Source: Triticum aestivum (lineage: Eukaryota; Streptophyta; Magnoliopsida; Poales; Poaceae). Taken from it: a stretch of 64,000 nt of DNA. The position numbers were made by a program, and so were the translations under genes. The notes below the pieces were generated by a model. The model worked only from the letters and a program-made list of their open reading frames with translations, ran no database searches and was not told where the DNA came from. Each line of letters opens with the position of its first letter. Position 1 is the stretch's first letter. This document shows positions 12,966 to 25,900 of the stretch, piece by piece. The stretch is from NCBI RefSeq assembly GCF_018294505.1, contig NC_057801.1, positions 205,104,915 through 205,168,914 on the forward strand, given 5' to 3'.

Positions 12966-13087
12966 TTCTTCACGCGGTGCATTTTCGAAGAATCAGTTTC
13001 GCGATAAAGGCAGAACGAGTGATCTCGCCATTGTTGTAATTATTTGAAAATGGCTAGGAATCATAGAAAACCATCAACATGAAAAAG
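12685..13087 (+). repeat. 1.1-kb duplication, copy B, left segment
   Basis: Begins ACAAACAAAAATACGTCA and follows copy A closely, including the GAGTATGAAAAAA and GCACGTGAAAAAC stretches. It is interrupted at 13087 by the Tekay element and resumes at 27003. Confidence 0.75.
13083..13087. other. Target site duplication of the Tekay element, left copy (AAAAG)
   Basis: AAAAG at 13083-13087 matches AAAAG at 26998-27002. Joining the flanks at one copy restores the host repeat sequence, as seen by comparison with copy A at about 11700-11720. Confidence 0.9.
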
Positions 13088-14370
13088 TGTGACACTCCAA
13101 AAAAATTATTTGGTTTTTTATCAAAAACTTTGTGGTTTTTGAGGAGAGGCTATTTAAAAAATTTTCTTTTTCAGAAAAACCTTCCACTTAAAAACTTCCT
13201 TTGCTTTGGCAAGGATTTTATTTTTTCAAAACTTTGGTGTTTGATCTTTTGAAAACTTCTTCTCTGTTGGTTCTCTCTCAAATTTATTTTGGGAGTTTAA
13301 TTTGTTTTATTTTAAAATGAAGCTCTATGAAAATTTGGGGATTTTCATATCTTGGAACCATCCTTGACTTGGCATTTTTGCCCATGTGGTAAAACCCCTC
13401 CAAAACCTCCCCTACACCTTGTGATCAACCTAAGTTCTCTGTCCCAACTAATCCAAACAAGTTTTGGATTTTATTCTAATTATTTTTCCTCTCAAATCAT
13501 TTCTGAAAATTATTTGGAGCCTGAGTGATTTTCAAAGCAAGTACCCTATTGCATTTGAGTTTTCACCTCAAACCAACTCTCCTGGATAGTCCTTTGTACC
13601 CACAACTCAGAACCATCTTGATCCACTCCTCCTCTTTTCAAAATTTTCAAAATTTAGTCTCTGCAAGTTTGGACCAGATTTGCCAAATTTGATGAAATTC
13701 ATATCTACGTTGCTCCAAAAATTCCACCAAAATTCAGGCAACCTATTTGAGCAATGAGAAGCCACTCCACCAAAAATCAGCTCAAGGAAAAATCCCTAGA
13801 TGCCAAAAGCATTCTATCGAACACCTGAGTTGCTCTGTTCTTTGCACTTTCAGTAAAATTCAGATTTAAAGTGTCATTTTCTTCAGAGATCAGTCACAAG
13901 CGCACAGGGCGCTTGGCACGTTCCTCGCAGCCCCTCCCTCTTGTCCGGAGCTTCACACGCGTGCGTGGAGCCTTCCTGGCATCGGGGGCGCGCTGGCCCG
14001 CCCTCGCCAGCGTCTTCTGCGGCGTCGGGACCTCCCGTGGCGGCCGACAGAAGGCACACCACGGCAGAACGCTGTTCAGCGCCGCCCAAAGCCCCTTGGC
14101 TCTCCGCGTGTCCCTGTCGTGCCAGCGCACGCCCGTGGCACCGTCGCCGTGGCCCGGCAAGCACGGAACATGCTCCCTGCCGCCGACGGACCGCGCCACC
14201 CCCGTTCCGTCGAGCTCACCCATAACGCCAAACCCCAGCCCGTTTAGCGCCAAAATGGGATCGGTGGACCTCAACGACGATGCCCAAGCCCCTAATCCCA
14301 CTTCACATCCCCGGCACCGTCGTAATCACTCGCCGGAGATCCCCGTTCACGGCAACCGCCTCAGGCCGCC

Positions 14371-14379
14371 TATAAAAAG
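14371..14379 (+). promoter_or_regulatory. TATA box of the Tekay 5' LTR
   Basis: TATAAAAAG preceded by a GC-rich stretch. The equivalent at 24203-24211 in the 3' LTR is unchanged. Confidence 0.7.
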
Positions 14380-16120
14380 GGCCCCCGAGCTCACCCTCGT
14401 GCACACCTCATCCCCACTCCTCACCAACACCACGCCAGGCCACTCGGAGGACCTCGAGGAGGTCTCCTCCCCCAACTCCCGCCGCCCCGATCCGCCTCGG
14501 CCTCCACCACGATTCGCTCCGGTGAGGCCATCTCCGGGGCCCAAACACCGTCCGTTACCCTCTCTAGCTACCAGGAGCCTAACCCCCTCTCCAATTTGAC
14601 CTCTGCAGCCCTCTCCGACGAGCCCCTCGACCACCCGAGCCGCCGTCCGCCGGAGCAAAGCTCGCCGTCGACGTGGTGCTCGCCGGCGACCACCACCACC
14701 ACCAATCGACGCGGAATGGCGCCCTGAGCACGGAGGTACCCTCCGATCCCCCTGCCTCGCCGTGGATCGCCGCCGGCGACCACCGCGGCTCTCGGGCGCC
14801 GACGAGCTTCGTTTCCCCCCTTTTTGAAATTCAAACCTGACGCGTGGGACCCCACCGTCAGCCTCTCTGCTCTCTCTGTTGAAACGTTTTTTGGAAGCGC
14901 CTTCGGGAAAAATACGTTTTCCCTTTGGGCTGGCGTAGTTTCTGCCGAAGCGCTTTCTGTTTTTATAAGCTAGCCCCTGGAAATCTTCTGTTTCATTACA
15001 GATGAGTCCCTGGACAAAAACCCTTATAACTTTTAAACAGAAAAGTATTTTTGATTGATTATTTTTCTATTCTCTTTAAAATTTTGTCTAGTTTTTTATC
15101 AGATTTATTTGAAAATATTTGGTTTACTTTCTGTGCACTCCTTGGTATTTACGATAGCGCATATATTTTCTTTATACCGTAGATACCGAAGGAGGTGACG
15201 GAGCCGCGAACTTCACCGAGCTAGGCTCCGACTACTCTGAACCAGGCAAGCATGTTTGAACTTTTGATATGATGAGTGTCTTGGCATGTTTTGCATTTAG
15301 TTAGTTTCATGGCATGTTGAGAAGCATATCAATGAACGTTATTTTATGCGATAATGAGGTAAGTGAGTTCGATGATCCATAAGTGGATGGATGTGAGTAT
15401 GAATGGCCATGTGTTGGCATGAGGATGGGTGAGATGGTAGTGTTGTAGCATGCCAGTCTTATGCCGGACTATGTGACTTCAGTGTCAAACCGTATCGGTC
15501 CAGTTCCTCTCATTTCCTTCCCTATACTACCACATGTTTTCCATAAGGAATATGGTTTAGTAAGTTGCAAACCGCTTTCCTGGTACACACCAAAAGGAGA
15601 GGCCGTGATGATGGTTCCATGGCCCTGGATTAAAGCCAGTCATCCGGTCAGGGGGCATGGGTGTTTCCGGTTGGGACCGAGAGGGGGGCACCCCTTAGAG
15701 TGCGCGTATATAAATTTGATCCCATGCTATTCGAGATTGTGATCTCCCCGTCTCAAAAGTTTTTCTTGGACGATGTCTAGGGTGATTCCTAGCATTGAGA
15801 GGTAGGATGGGTGTGTACTGGTTAGCTGTGTTTTCTTCCGAAAAATCATAAACGGAACTAGTCCTTCGTGACTACGGAAATCCGTTGGCTATGGGAATAA
15901 TTTTGTACAAACTCTGCAGAGTCATATATTCCTCCAAATCATCTATTCCATGTCCCAGGTCGATATTATCTTATCCTAATCAAATGTCAGTTTTGATGGC
16001 AGAGACTCCGGTGATTCGCTCGAATGCTAACTCCGGTTAAATGATTATCCCTGTGGATGGACTAACCCATTTATTCTTATGAATTAAATGTTTATTATGA
16101 GTATTATTTACCTGTGAATA

Positions 16121-16464
16121 AAAGCCCTTTCTGTGATGTCGCCCCGACGTCCGACTGTGGCATTTCTTTTAAAAGCCCTTTCTGTGATGTCGCCCCGACG
16201 TCCGACTGTGGCATTTCTTTTAAAGCCCTTTCTGTGATGTCGCCCCGACGTCCGACTATGGCATTTCTTTTCAAGCCCTTTCTGTGATGTCGCCCTGACG
16301 TCCGACTGTGGCATTTCTTTTCAAGCCCTTTCTGTGATGTCGCCCCGACGTCCGACTGTGGCATTTCTTTTCAAGCCCTTTCTGTGATGTCGCCCCGACA
16401 TCCGTCTGTGGTATTTCTTTTTAAGCCCTTTATGTGGTGTCGCTAAGACGCCCGACTGTGGCAT
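16121..16464 (+). repeat. Minisatellite in the 5' LTR, about 7 units of 50-51 bp
   Basis: Each unit starts AAGCCCTTTCTGTGATGTCG and carries CCCGACGTCCGACTGTGGCA. Unit starts are about 16121, 16171, 16222, 16272, 16322, 16372 and 16422. The last two units are more diverged. The same array, with the same unit variants, is in the 3' LTR. Confidence 0.95.
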
Positions 16465-17167
16465 CATTTCCTTATATTTATTTGTTCACCTTTCGAGGCG
16501 TCGCTTCAGACACCCGATCGGTAGTTATTTATGTTCTGTTGGGATTTCAGGCGGACTACCGCCGTTTCCCTTTTACTTACCTTGTTATGCTAATTTTTGA
16601 ATGTACATTGGTGATTAATCATGACGCAACCATGCATGCATTTGTTATATCTTACGTCCGAACTGTCTTGCGAGTACTTTCAAAGTACTCACTGGCTTGT
16701 TGATTTGGCCAGATGCTGACGAAGGCGATCTCATGGATGAAGAGTTTGATAGCGAGTCCGACACCTAGAGGAGTCCCAGTCAGTCTCGTGCGACCCTGGA
16801 TTTGGTCACTATTTTATATCCGCTTCCGCTACCAAATAAATTCATCGAGCCTCACCTCGACGCTCGATGATATGATAGACTTAGAGTCTTGTATTTCTCT
16901 CCCCGCTGTGTTTTTCCACCACCGCCCTATCCTCGAGTCAGTAGTATGCCTCCACACCACTGTGTCATGTCCGCCATTATGTATAATTATTGGCGTGCTT
17001 GTAATAATTTGGTTGAGCAACCGTAGTTCGACCCTGTAATATATTTTATGCTACTGGCTTGTTGTATCAAGAAATTGTCTACCAGTGAGGAGGATCTCTC
17101 TCATACTGGACTCAAAAGATTGGTTTCTCAATAAATATTTTTATTGGAAAACCGGTCGTGACAAGCT

Positions 17168-17179
17168 TGGTACCAGAGC
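17168..17179 (+). other. Primer-binding site of the Tekay element
   Basis: TGGTACCAGAGC lies four bases after the LTR end. It differs by one base from the initiator-tRNA-Met complement TGGTATCAGAGC. It is followed by GCTGACTGTAGGA, a string shared with the gypsy element at 52459. Confidence 0.85.
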
Positions 17180-17328
17180 GAGGCTGACTGTAGGAAGCCA
17201 CTAGGTGCGATCGCTAATTGGTTATTAGCATGATAGAGCTAAATTATATTTTTGCAATTGTAGTCGTTTTCTGTCAGTCAGCATAAATTTATGATCTGAC
17301 CATGCAGAATTTTTGCCTACTTTTGTAG

Positions 17329-18129
17329 ATGGCCGACAACAGTTGCGAGTCTCAGACCTTCGCCAACGTGCCCGATGGGTTCGTCAAGCTTCTTTCCTTC
17401 ATCGTTCAGGTCGCGATGGGGCCATCCGTGCGCCCAGTCTTCACACTCTGCCAGCACCGAGTCAACGACAGTCTGACCATGCACCAGGCCGCGGTGCAGT
17501 TCAAGGGAGGGCGTGGTGAGTTACGCCGCTTCCGGTTCGTGGGAAGAGCCATGCCTACGGAGAGGCATGCTATGCAGATGGCAGCCCATGAGGCGATAGC
17601 TCATCTCAGGGATGTCCTTCCCGTGATGAAGACTCGTCGTTACCGTTATCTTCCGTGCCATGTGCCTTACACCTGTCACTACGCATACTCCTGCCCCAGA
17701 GGAGAACGAGACGAGGCTTTTGAGATGCTCATTGAGTATCTCCGGGCCCTGGAGGCAGCCTTCAACAACCTGGTGGATGACTTCGTAGCTACCCGCATGG
17801 ACTCAGTTCATGGCTGTGCTGCCAACAGGAGGGAGCTCCTACCCATCGCTCTGCCACTGACTTTGGTCTCGTCCTCAGCATCTTATACGCCTACTCGTCG
17901 CCTGCCTTCCACCGAAGAATTCAACCAAGTCATTGCACCCACTTCAGCGCGCACTGCACCACCCTTCGCGCCCACTCCTGTACGTGTTGCTCCGCCCCTG
18001 GCAACCGCTCCGTCCACTCTGCGCAACACTACACGTATGGAGCCCATTAGCGAGGAGGAAGTCGAGTCCCCAACCTCGCTACGCCTCGCCCTTGGCAGGG
18101 CAAAGGAGGTCGTCAACATCTCTGCCTGA
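17329..18129 (+). CDS. Extra open frame before gag, unknown function (266 aa)
   Basis: The ATG at 17329 follows the PBS by 150 bp, and an intact frame runs to TGA at 18127-18129. Residues 1-150 look globular, with basic and aromatic residues and a stretch GRAMPTERHAMQMAAHEAIA. Residues 190-250 are proline/threonine-rich and probably disordered. No zinc knuckle, protease or other retroviral signature is present. It is placed on the same strand between leader and gag, so it would be the first frame of a genomic transcript. The gypsy element at 49842 has a frame at the same place with a faintly similar pattern. I do not recognise a family; function unknown. Confidence 0.65.
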   Translation: MADNSCESQTFANVPDGFVKLLSFIVQVAMGPSVRPVFTLCQHRVNDSLTMHQAAVQFKGGRGELRRFRFVGRAMPTERHAMQMAAHEAIAHLRDVLPVMKTRRYRYLPCHVPYTCHYAYSCPRGERDEAFEMLIEYLRALEAAFNNLVDDFVATRMDSVHGCAANRRELLPIALPLTLVSSSASYTPTRRLPSTEEFNQVIAPTSARTAPPFAPTPVRVAPPLATAPSTLRNTTRMEPISEEEVESPTSLRLALGRAKEVVNISA

Positions 18130-18467
18130 GTACGCCTAGCTGCCATGTATTGTACCGCTTTGTAAGATATGTACGTAGGTTGTGAGAAGTAGCCTGTTTG
18201 TGTATCATGTAGGATCTGGAGAAGTGCACTAGCCTAAATAACATGTCAGGATTATGTACGCATATCCTGAGTGATGTATTGTATAATTACCGCCCGTGTG
18301 TAAGATATGTAATGAGAAGTCCTTCTCCGTGCGCAAGTCAATTTGTTTTTCTTAAGTAAGCTTGGGTATTTAATTATATCTGCCAGCTTTATGCATTTAT
18401 GGATTTGTTTTTGCAACTCTTTCTGCTTTTCTTATGAGTTTTACAAAAATATATCCCCAGAGTGCAA

Positions 18468-21400
18468 ATGTCTCATCCTTGGACACACTCCATGCCAACT
18501 CCACCAGAGGAAAATTATGATACACAACCCAGCAACGAGTTCACTCAGGGACAGTCAAACCAACAGGGCAGTGAATCGGCACTTTCACAAATGTGCCGCC
18601 TTTATGAGCAGAGTCAGCAACAACATCGTGAGATGATGAACCAAGTCATCAACATGGGGAATCATCATGGACAGTATCAGCAACATTCCAAGTTATCTGA
18701 GCTACAGAAGACACGTCCTCAAACATTTTCTCACACTGACAAGCCTCTTGAAGCCGAGGACTGGCTTCGAGATATGGAGAGGAAATTAATTATTGCAAAA
18801 TGTTCAGATCTCGAGAAAGTACTATATGCTCCACACTATCTCACAGGAGCAGCCGCATCGTGGTGGGAGAATTTTCTGCACATGCATCCCAACGAAAATG
18901 ACATAACCTGGGATGATTTCAAGGAAGGTTTCCGTGGTGCACATATTCCTAAGAGTATTATGAAAATCAAGAAGAGGGAATTCGATGACCTCAAACAAAG
19001 GAACATGACAGTGTCAGATTACAACGGTCAATTTACCCTATTGTCCCGCTACGCCAATGAAGAGCGTATGACTGAAAGCAAGAAGATGGAGAAATTCCTT
19101 GACGGTCTGGCGCCCGCGCTAAAATGTCAACTGGTCATGCACACTTTTCCTGATTTTAAAACACTGGTGGACAAAGCCATTACTCTGGAAAATGAGAGAC
19201 GCAGTCTGGAAGATATCCGCAAGCGAAAAAGGGACCAGACTAATCATGCTCGCAATCATCGAAGCAAGACAGATTTTCAAAAGGGTGGGACACACAAATA
19301 CTCATCCAATGTCTCACACCCAATCAGGAATTTTCATGCAAGGGACAAGGAGTTCACCTATCGCCCCGGCGTTACTTGTTACGCTTGTGGAGAAGAAGGG
19401 CACTATGGCAAACAGTGCCCCAAGCCAAGGAATTCAACCCCAAAGCCAAACAACGGCAACAATTCCGCGCCCAAGCGAAACAATTTCAATCCCAACAATA
19501 ACCACAGGAAGGGTCATCTGAACCACGTAACCAAAGAGGAGGCACAGAATGCTCCGGATATCGTACTCGGTACGTTTCCTGTTAACACAATACCTGCAAT
19601 GGTTTTGTTTGATTCTGGAGCCTCTCACTCTTTCATTTCGAAAAGTTTTGCTTTGCAAAATAATTTTTCGATGCTTCCTTTGGAGAAATCCATGACCATC
19701 AAGTCCCCTAGGATTCAGCAAGTTACTCAGAATTACTGTCAGAATGTGGTCATTGAGTTCGAAGGATTGGAGTTTCACGCAAATCTTATTGTGTTGGAAA
19801 ATAAAGGACTGGATGTCATCCTAGGGATGGATTGGCTAACCACCAATAAGGGTTTTATCGACTGTTTCAACAGGACCGTAATCCTCACACACCACCAAGG
19901 GAAGACAATAAGAGTATCAGCCAAGGAAGGAAAAATACCCCGGCAACCGAGATTAAATAAGGTGGACGTTTCTGAGCTAAACAAGGTTCTAGTAGTGTGT
20001 GAATTTCCAGATGTATTCCCTGAAGAGCTACCCGGCATGCCACCAGATCGAGAAATAGAATTCCGCATTGAGCTAGCACCAGGAACCACCCCCATATACA
20101 AGAAATCATACAGAATGGCACCATCCGAGTTGATCGAGTTGAAGAAGCAAATAAAGGAATTACTGGAAAAAGGATACATTCGAGCCAGCTCCTCACCTTG
20201 GGGATCACCAATTTTATTTGCCAAAAAGAAGGATGGAACGCTGAGATTGTGTATTGACTATCGAGCACTTAACATGGTCACAGTCAAAAACAAATACCCG
20301 ATGCCAAGGATAAACGATTTGTTTGATCAACTCGCTCAGGCCAAGGTATTCTCAAAAATTGACTTAAGGTCAGGATACCATCAATTGAAGGTACGAACGG
20401 AAGATATCCCCAAAACAGCCTTCACCTCCAGATATGGATTGTACGAGTTCACAGTGATGCCATTTGGATTAACTAACGCCCCAACATATTTTGTTCACCT
20501 CATGAACAAAGTATTTATGAAGTTTATGGACAAGTTCGTCGTGGTATTCATCGACGATATTCTGGTATACTCCAAGACACCCGAAGAGCATGCAGAACAT
20601 CTCAGGATTGTGCTAGGGGAGCTAAGAAAACACCAATTGTATGCCAAGTTCAGCAAGTGCGAATTTTGGCTAAGACAAGTAGGCTTTCTAGGCCACGTGC
20701 TGACTCAAGACGGTATCGCAGTGGACCCAGAGAAAGTCAAGGCCGTACTTGGCTGGAAGTCACCAGCCAGCGTAACGGACATACGGAGTTTCTTGGGAAT
20801 GGCAGGATATTACCGCAGATTTATTGAAGGATTTTCCACCATAGCCAAGCCTATGACACAGTTGCTCAAGAAAGATAAGAAGTTTGAATGGACAGAAGCC
20901 TGCGAGAAAAGTTTCCAAGAGCTAAAGCGGAAGTTAACGACCGCACCGGTATTAATTGTACCCGACATACACAAGAATTTTGAAGTATATTGTGACGCGT
21001 CCAGAAAGGGTCTCGGATGCGTGTTGATGCAAGAAGGCAAGGTTGTCGCCTATGCTTCAAGGCAACTTCGCAAGCATGAGGAAAACTATCCCACTCATGA
21101 CTTAGAAATGGCAGCAGTTATTCATGCACTCAAGGAATGGAGGCATTTCTTACTTGGGAATCGATGTGAAATATATACGGATCACAAAAGTCTCAAATAT
21201 ATTTTCACGCAGCCAGAACTAAATTTACGGCAATGACGCTGGTTGGAACTGGTAAAGGATTATGATGTTGGTATCCATTACCATCCAGGAAGAGCAAATG
21301 TAGTGGCCGATGCTCTTAGTCGGAACCCCAGCTCCGACGGAAACAATCTGCACAGCTTGAGGCCCGAATTCCATCAAGAATTTGCCAAGCTCAACTTGAT

Positions 21401-22907
21401 AATGGTACAAAAAGGCACCATATCAAACTTGGAAATACAACCCAACCTTGTGGAGAAAATTAAAGAAGCTCAGCCCGGTCACCCCAGCATTGAAGGAATT
21501 AAAAGAAAGTTGAGTATGGGCAATGCCTCGGAATTCGTCATGGACAATGAAGGAATATTATGGTACGGAGAAAGGCTATGCGTGCCAAACATAGAAAACC
21601 TTAAACAGCAAATTTTAGCTGAAGCACACACCACTCCATATTCAATTCACCCTGGAGGAACCAAAATGTATAAGGATATTCAGGAAAGATTTTGGTGGCA
21701 CGGTATGAAGAGGGACATAGCCACCTTCATTGCATGTTGTGACTCATGTCAACGCATAAAAGCTGAACATCAGAGACCAGCCGGACTACTGCAACCTAAC
21801 AAAATACCTGAGTGGAAATGGGATGAAATAGGGATGGATTTTATTGTCGGACTACCTCGATCACGACACGGGAATGATGCCATATGGGTCATCACTGACA
21901 GGTTAACCAAAGTGGCACACTTTATTCCAATAAAGACGACCCACACCACACAGAGGCTTGCCAGGATTTATCTCTCCCATATAGTTTGTCTGCATGGTGT
22001 CCCGAAGACTATAATATCCGACAGAGGCACCCAGTTCGTCTCAAGATTTTGGGAGCATTTACAACAGGCTCTGGGAACCCAACTAGCCTTCAGTACTGCA
22101 TACCACCCACAGACTGATGGACAAACAGAACGCGTAAACCAGGTTTTAGAAGACATGCTGAGAGCATGTGTCCTCACATATGGAACCAGTTGGGAAGAAA
22201 GCCTGCCATACGCCGAGTTCGCGTATAACAATAGCTACCAGGCCAGCCTACAAATGGCACCATTTGAGGCCTTATACGGACGAAGGTGTCGTACCCCGTT
22301 AAATTGGTCAGAGACCGGAGACAGCCGCATCTTCGGACCAGACATGCTCAGAGAAGCCGAGGAAAAGGTCAAGCTAATCAGAGACCGACTTAAGACCGCT
22401 CAAAGTCGACAGAAGAGTTATTATGATCAGAAACATCATAGGGTCAGCTTCGAACCCGATGAGTTCGTATACCTGAGAGTGTCCCCGATGAGAGGATTAC
22501 AACGGTTTAAGATTAAAGGAAAGTTAGCACCAAGATTCATTGGACCATTCTGCATAGTGGCACGAAGAGGCACTGTAGCCTACCAGCTAGACTTACCCGA
22601 AGACTTGTCCGACATTCACGACGTGTTCCACGTCTCTCAGTTAAGGAAATGCATAAGCAACCCAGAGAAACAAGTATCCCATGAAAACATTGATGTGCAG
22701 CCAGACCTCACTTATCGGGAACGTCCCGTAAGAATATTAGAGGAGTCTGAAAGGAGGACCCGACAGAAGACCATCAAGTTTTTCAAAGTCCAGTGGAGCA
22801 ATCACACCGACAGTGAAGCAACTTGGGAAAGCGAGGATTTTCTTCGGACAGAGCATCCACACCTATTTAAGGATCAGCTGAAATCTCGGGGACGAGATTT
22901 TTCCTAA
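18468..22907 (+). pseudogene. Tekay gag-pol polyprotein, open except for one internal TGA
   Basis: I take the ATG at 18468 ([10 protein letters not shown]) as start. Domains in order: gag; zinc knuckle [14 protein letters not shown] (residues 304-317); aspartic protease with Asp-Ser-Gly-Ala (Asp 382); RT with FIDD (second Asp near 697); RNase H (Asp 843, then DLEMAA and YTDHKS); HH-CC finger; integrase core with Asp 1124, Asp 1185 and Glu 1221 (35 residues between the last two); GPF motif; chromodomain-like end (about 22720-22860). Codon 923 (21234-21236) is TGA at the RNase H end, where the lineage normally has arginine. The frame is otherwise open for 1,479 codons. The 3' end overlaps a hairpin (22881-22900) next to the PPT. 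Confidence 0.93.
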
Positions 22908-22916
22908 GGGGGTAGG
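22906..22916 (+). other. Polypurine tract of the Tekay element
   Basis: AAGGGGGTAGG, a few bases before the 3' LTR start at 22920. It overlaps the end of the gag-pol stop codon. Confidence 0.75.
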
Positions 22917-22919
22917 TGT

Positions 22920-25900
22920 TGTGACACTCCAAAATTTTTATTTGGTTTTTTATCAAAAACTTTGTGGTTTTTGAGGAGAGGCTATTTAAATTTTTTTTCT
23001 TTTTCAGAAAAACCTTCCACTTAAAAACTTCCTTTGCTTTGGCAAGGATTTTATTTTTTCAAAACTTTGGTGTTTGATCTTTTGAAAACTTCTTCTCTGT
23101 TGGTTCTCTCTCAAATTTATTTTGGGAGTTTAACTTGTTTTATTTTAAAATGAAGCTCTATGAAAATTTGGGGATTTTCATATCTTGGAACCATCCTTGA
23201 CTTGGCATTTTTGCCCATGTGGTAAAACCCCTCCAAAACCTCCCCTACACCTTGTGATCAACCTAAGTTCTCTGTCCCAACTAATCCAAACAAGTTTTGG
23301 ATTTTATTCTAATTATTTTTCCTCTCAAATCATTTCTGAAAATTATTTGGAGCCTGAGTGATTTTCAAAGCAAGTACCCTATTGCATTTGAGCTTTGACC
23401 TCAAACCAACTCTCCTGGATAGTCCTTTGTACCCACAACTCAGAACCATCTTGATCCACTCCTCCTCTTTTCAAAATTTTCAAAATTCAGTCTCTGCAAG
23501 TTTGGACCAGATTTGCCAAATTTGATGAAATTCATATCTACATTGCTCCAAAAATTCCACCAAAATTCAGGCAACCTATTTGAGCAATGAGAAGCCACTC
23601 CACCAAAAATCAGCTCAAGGAAAAATCCCTAGATGCCAAAAGCATTCTGTCGAACACCTGAGCTGCACTGTTCTTTGCACTTTCAGTAAACTTCAGATTT
23701 ACAGTGTCATTTTCTTCAGAGATCAGTCACAAGCGCACAGGGCGCTTGGCACGTTCCTCGCAGCCCCTCCCTCTTGTCCGGAGCTTCACACGCGTGCGTG
23801 GAGCCTTCCTGGCGTCGGGGCCGCGCTGGCCCGCCCTCGCCGGCGTCTTCTGCGGCGTCAGGACCTCCCGTGGCGGCCGACAGAAGGCACACCACGGCAG
23901 AACGCCGTTCAGCGCCGCCCAAAGCCCCTTGGCTCTCCGCGTGTCCCTGCCGTGCAAGCGCACGCCCGTGGCACCGTCGTCGTGGCCCGGCAAGCACGGA
24001 ATGTGCTCCCTGCCGCCGACGGACCGCGCCACCCCCGTTCCGTCGAGCTCACCCATAACGCCAAACCCCAGCCCGTTTAGCGCCAAAATGGGACCGGTGG
24101 ACCTCAACGACGATGCCCAAGCCCCTAATCCCACTGCACATCCCCGGCACCGCCGTAATCACTCGCCGGAGATCCCCGTTCACGGCAACCGCCTCGAGCC
24201 ACCTATAAAAAGGGCCCCCGAGCTCACCCTCGTGCACACCTCATCCCCACTCCTCACCAACACCACGCCAGGCCACTCGGAGGACCTCGAGGAGGTCTCC
24301 TCCCCCAACTCCGGCCGCCCCGATCCGCCTCGGCCTCCACCACGATTCTCTCCGGTGAGGCCATCTCCGGCGCCCAAACACCGTCCGTTACCCTCTCTAG
24401 CTACCAGGAGCCTAACCCCCTCTCCAATTTGACCTCTGCAGCCCTCTCCGACGAGCCCCTCGACCACCCGAGCCGCCGTCCGCCGGAGCAAAGCTCGTCG
24501 TCGACGTGGTGCTCGCCGGCGACCACCACCACCACCAACCGACGCGGAATGGCGCCCTGAGCATGGAGGTACCCTCCGATCCCCCTGCCTCGCCGTGGAT
24601 CGCCGCCGGCGACCACCGCGGCTCTCGGGCGCCGACGAGCTTCGTTTCCCCCCTTTTTGAAATTCAAACCTGACGCGTGGGACCCCACCGTCAGCCTCTC
24701 TGCTCTCTCTGTTGAAACGTTTTCTGGAAGCGCCTTCGGGAAAAATATGTTTTCCCTTTGGGCTGGCGTAGTTTCTGCCGAAGCGCTTTCTGTTTTTATA
24801 AGCTAGCCCCTGGAAATCTTCTGTTTCATTATAGATGAGTCCCTGGACAAAAACCCTTATAACTTTTAAACAGAAAAGTATTTTTGATTGATTCTTTTTC
24901 TGTTCTCTTTAAAATTTTGTCTAGTTTTTTATCAGATTTATTTGAAAAATATTTGGTTTACTTTCTGTGCACTCCTTGGTATTTATGATAGCGCATATAT
25001 TTTCTTTATACCGTAGATACCGAAGGAGGTGACGGAGCCGCGAACTTCACCGAGCTAGGTTCCGACTACTCTGAACCAGGCAAGCATGTTTGAACTTTTG
25101 ATATGATGAGTGTCTTGGCATGTTTTGCATTTAGTTAGTTTCATGGCATGTTGAGAAGCATATCGATGAACGTTATTTTATGCGATAATGAGGTAAGTGA
25201 GTTCGATGATCCATAAGTGGATGGATGTGAGTATGAATGGCCATGTGTTGGCATGAGGATGGGTGAGATGGCAGTGTTGTAGCATGCCAGTCTTATGCCG
25301 GACTATGTGACTTCAGTGTCAAACCGTATCGGTCCAGTTCCTCTCATTTCCTTCCCTATACTACCACATGTTTTCCATAAGGAATATGGTTTAGTAAGTT
25401 GCAAACCGCTTTCCTGGTACACACCAAAAGGAGAGGCCGTGATGATGGTTCCATGGCCCTGGATTAAAGCCAGTCATCCGGTCAGGGGGCATGGGTGTTT
25501 CCGGTTGGGACCGAGAGGGGGGCACCCCTTAGAGCGCGCGTATATAAATTTGATCCCATGCTATTCGAGATTGTGATCTCCCCGTCTCAAAAGTTTTTCT
25601 TGGACGATGTCTAGGGTGATTCCTAGCATCGAGAGGTAGGATGGGTGTGTACTGGTTAGCTGTGTTTTCTTCCGAAAAACCGTAAATGGAACTAGTCCTT
25701 CGTGACTACGGAAATCCGTTGGCTGTGGGAATAATTTTGTACAAACTCTGCAGAGTCATATATTCCTCCAAATCATCTATTCCATGTCCCAGGTCGATAT
25801 TATCTTATCCTAATCAAATGTCAGTTTTGATGGCAGAGACTCCGGTGATTCGCTCGAATGCTAACTCCGGTTAAATGATTATCCTTGTGGATGGACTAAC

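Larger units (their letters stand above)
13088..17163 (+). repeat. 5' LTR of the Tekay element (4,076 bp)
   Basis: Starts TGTGACACTCC and ends CCGGTCGTGACA. A TATA box is at 14371-14378. This puts U3 at about 1.3 kb and leaves a very long R-U5. A GC-rich part (13.9-14.8 kb) holds open frames on both strands that are present in both LTRs but look like composition artefacts. Confidence 0.95.

Noticed and set aside
13871..14599. A 242-codon open frame conserved in both Tekay LTRs (also at 23704-24432), with overlapping frames on both strands
   Set aside because: It lies in GC-rich LTR sequence across the TATA box. Conservation between LTRs reflects recent insertion, several frames are open at once, and the product is low-complexity Pro/Ser/Arg.
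16104..16364. Minus-strand frames encoding repeated CHSRTSGRHHRKG-type peptides
   Set aside because: They are translations of the 50-bp minisatellite in two frames, not genes.
16121..16464. Direct repeats with regular spacing resembling a CRISPR array
   Set aside because: Units are contiguous with no unique spacers, inside a plant LTR.
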